Translations under genes and position numbers: made by a program | Shown: positions 63,386-64,000 of the stretch, piece after piece | How positions within the stretch are numbered: the first letter of the stretch is position 1 | Layout of the letters: each line of letters starts with the position of its first letter | Notes under the pieces: generated by a model | Seen by the model: only the letters and a program-made list of their open reading frames with translations | Databases searched by the model: none | What the model was told of the DNA's origin: nothing | Source of the DNA: Massilia sp. erpn | Lineage (GTDB): Bacteria > Pseudomonadota > Gammaproteobacteria > Burkholderiales > Burkholderiaceae_D | Length of the DNA: 64,000 bases | Assembly: GCF_024400215.1 (NCBI RefSeq) | Contig: NZ_CP053748.1 | Span: forward strand, 4,588,001-4,652,000 | Direction: 5' to 3'

Positions 63386-64000
63386 ATGCCCGTCTTGCCT
63401 TCCAGCCCCCTGATGGGGCAAATGATGGAGGAGCCGCTGCTCATCTCCAGCATCATCGAGTTTGCCGCCCGCCATTACGGCTCCAGTGAAATCGTCTCGC
63501 GCCGCGTGGAAGGCGATCTCCACCGCTACACCTACCGCGAATGCCGTCTGCGCGCCTGCCGCTTGGCCAATGCCTTGCACTGGCTGGGCGTGCGCATGGG
63601 CGACCGGGTGGCGACCCTGGCCTGGAACGGCTACCGCCACCTGGAAGCGTATTACGCCGTGTCCGGCTCGGGCGCGGTGCTGCACACGATCAACCCGCGC
63701 CTGCATCCCGACCAGCTGGCCTATATCATCAACCACGCCGAAGACCAGTACCTGCTGTTCGACCTGAACCTGCTGCCCCTGGTGGAAGCGGTGGCGCCGC
63801 ATTGCAAGGGCGTCAAAGGCTATATCCTACTGGCCGGCCCCGAGCATCTGCCGGCCGAGACCAAGATTCCCGAGCTGATGAGCTATGAGGCGCTGATCGC
63901 CACCCATTCCGACGATTTCGCCTGGCCCAAATTCGATGAGAATTCGGCCGCCTCGCTGTGCTACACCTCGGGCACGACCGGCAATCCGAAAGGCGCGCTG
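63386..64000 (+). CDS. Acyl-CoA ligase (AMP-binding), 5' part only
   Basis: 205 codons to the window edge. ATG 63386 has CAGGAG upstream and a TATACT box at 63291–63296. It starts MPVLPSSPLMGQMMEEPLLIS and runs to the AMP-binding P-loop YTSGTTGNPKG at residues 193–203. The N-terminus resembles medium/long-chain fatty-acid and 3-methylthiopropionyl-CoA ligases; the substrate-determining part lies outside the window. Confidence 0.93.
   Translation, partial: MPVLPSSPLMGQMMEEPLLISSIIEFAARHYGSSEIVSRRVEGDLHRYTYRECRLRACRLANALHWLGVRMGDRVATLAWNGYRHLEAYYAVSGSGAVLHTINPRLHPDQLAYIINHAEDQYLLFDLNLLPLVEAVAPHCKGVKGYILLAGPEHLPAETKIPELMSYEALIATHSDDFAWPKFDENSAASLCYTSGTTGNPKGAL

Overview
The window is about 64 kb of GC-rich chromosome. 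It looks like a betaproteobacterium of the order Burkholderiales, most likely an Oxalobacteraceae member of the Massilia/Duganella type. The reasons are gene order and family content: tRNA-Leu–tig–clpP–clpX–lon–hupB–tRNAs–ppiD, msrB–yciB–bolA–ppiC, hpnCDE, and thrC–moeA–moaD. I saw no phage, plasmid, insertion sequence or CRISPR genes. This is mostly core chromosome with small accessory patches.

Layout. 1–5.0 kb: two c-di-GMP enzymes flanking a periplasmic cupredoxin. 5.0–9.8 kb: two exported peptidases (S9 prolyl oligopeptidase and a metzincin-like zinc protease). 9.97–14.35 kb: an XRE–cupin regulator divergent from a threonine/serine catabolic operon (kbl, SDR-type threonine dehydrogenase, sdaA). 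14.6–17.6 kb: thrC, moeA, moaD. 17.8–20.5 kb: a third GGDEF/EAL protein whose cyclase domain looks degenerate. 20.6–23.6 kb: a flavoprotein convergent with a small envelope operon (45-aa membrane peptide, HAAS/DUF1700 protein, GSG-repeat DUF2807 protein). 23.7–26.8 kb: hpnCDE, making squalene from farnesyl diphosphate. 26.9–31.2 kb: an RND efflux pair, divergent from hpnCDE. 31.3–40.6 kb: the protein quality-control block (tRNA-Leu, trigger factor, ClpP, ClpX, Lon, HU, tRNA-Val, two tRNA-Asp, PpiD). 40.7–44.8 kb: selU, tesA, ybbA and the NAD(P)HX repair enzyme. 45–48.5 kb: a fused 5-oxoprolinase. 48.7–50.3 kb: a response regulator with TPR repeats. 50.6–54.6 kb: purL. 54.7–57.0 kb: yciH, DoxX, VOC and AlkD-like genes. 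57.0–58.6 kb: an AT-rich patch with a DUF535 gene and a possible 46-aa secreted peptide. 58.6–63.2 kb: a leftward run selO, msrB, yciB, bolA and two parvulins. 63.4 kb to the edge: the start of an acyl-CoA ligase.

The most unusual non-coding signal is a set of five paired dyad elements of about 110–135 bp in gene ends (9.8, 14.4, 40.6, 43.2 and 48.6 kb). Four lie between convergent genes. Four copies share one core, the fifth has another, but all keep the same fold with compensatory base changes. Three short promoter-plus-terminator leaders, ahead of tRNA-Leu/tig, lon and ppiD, are also worth testing as small RNAs or attenuators. All calls come from reading the sequence; no database search was run.
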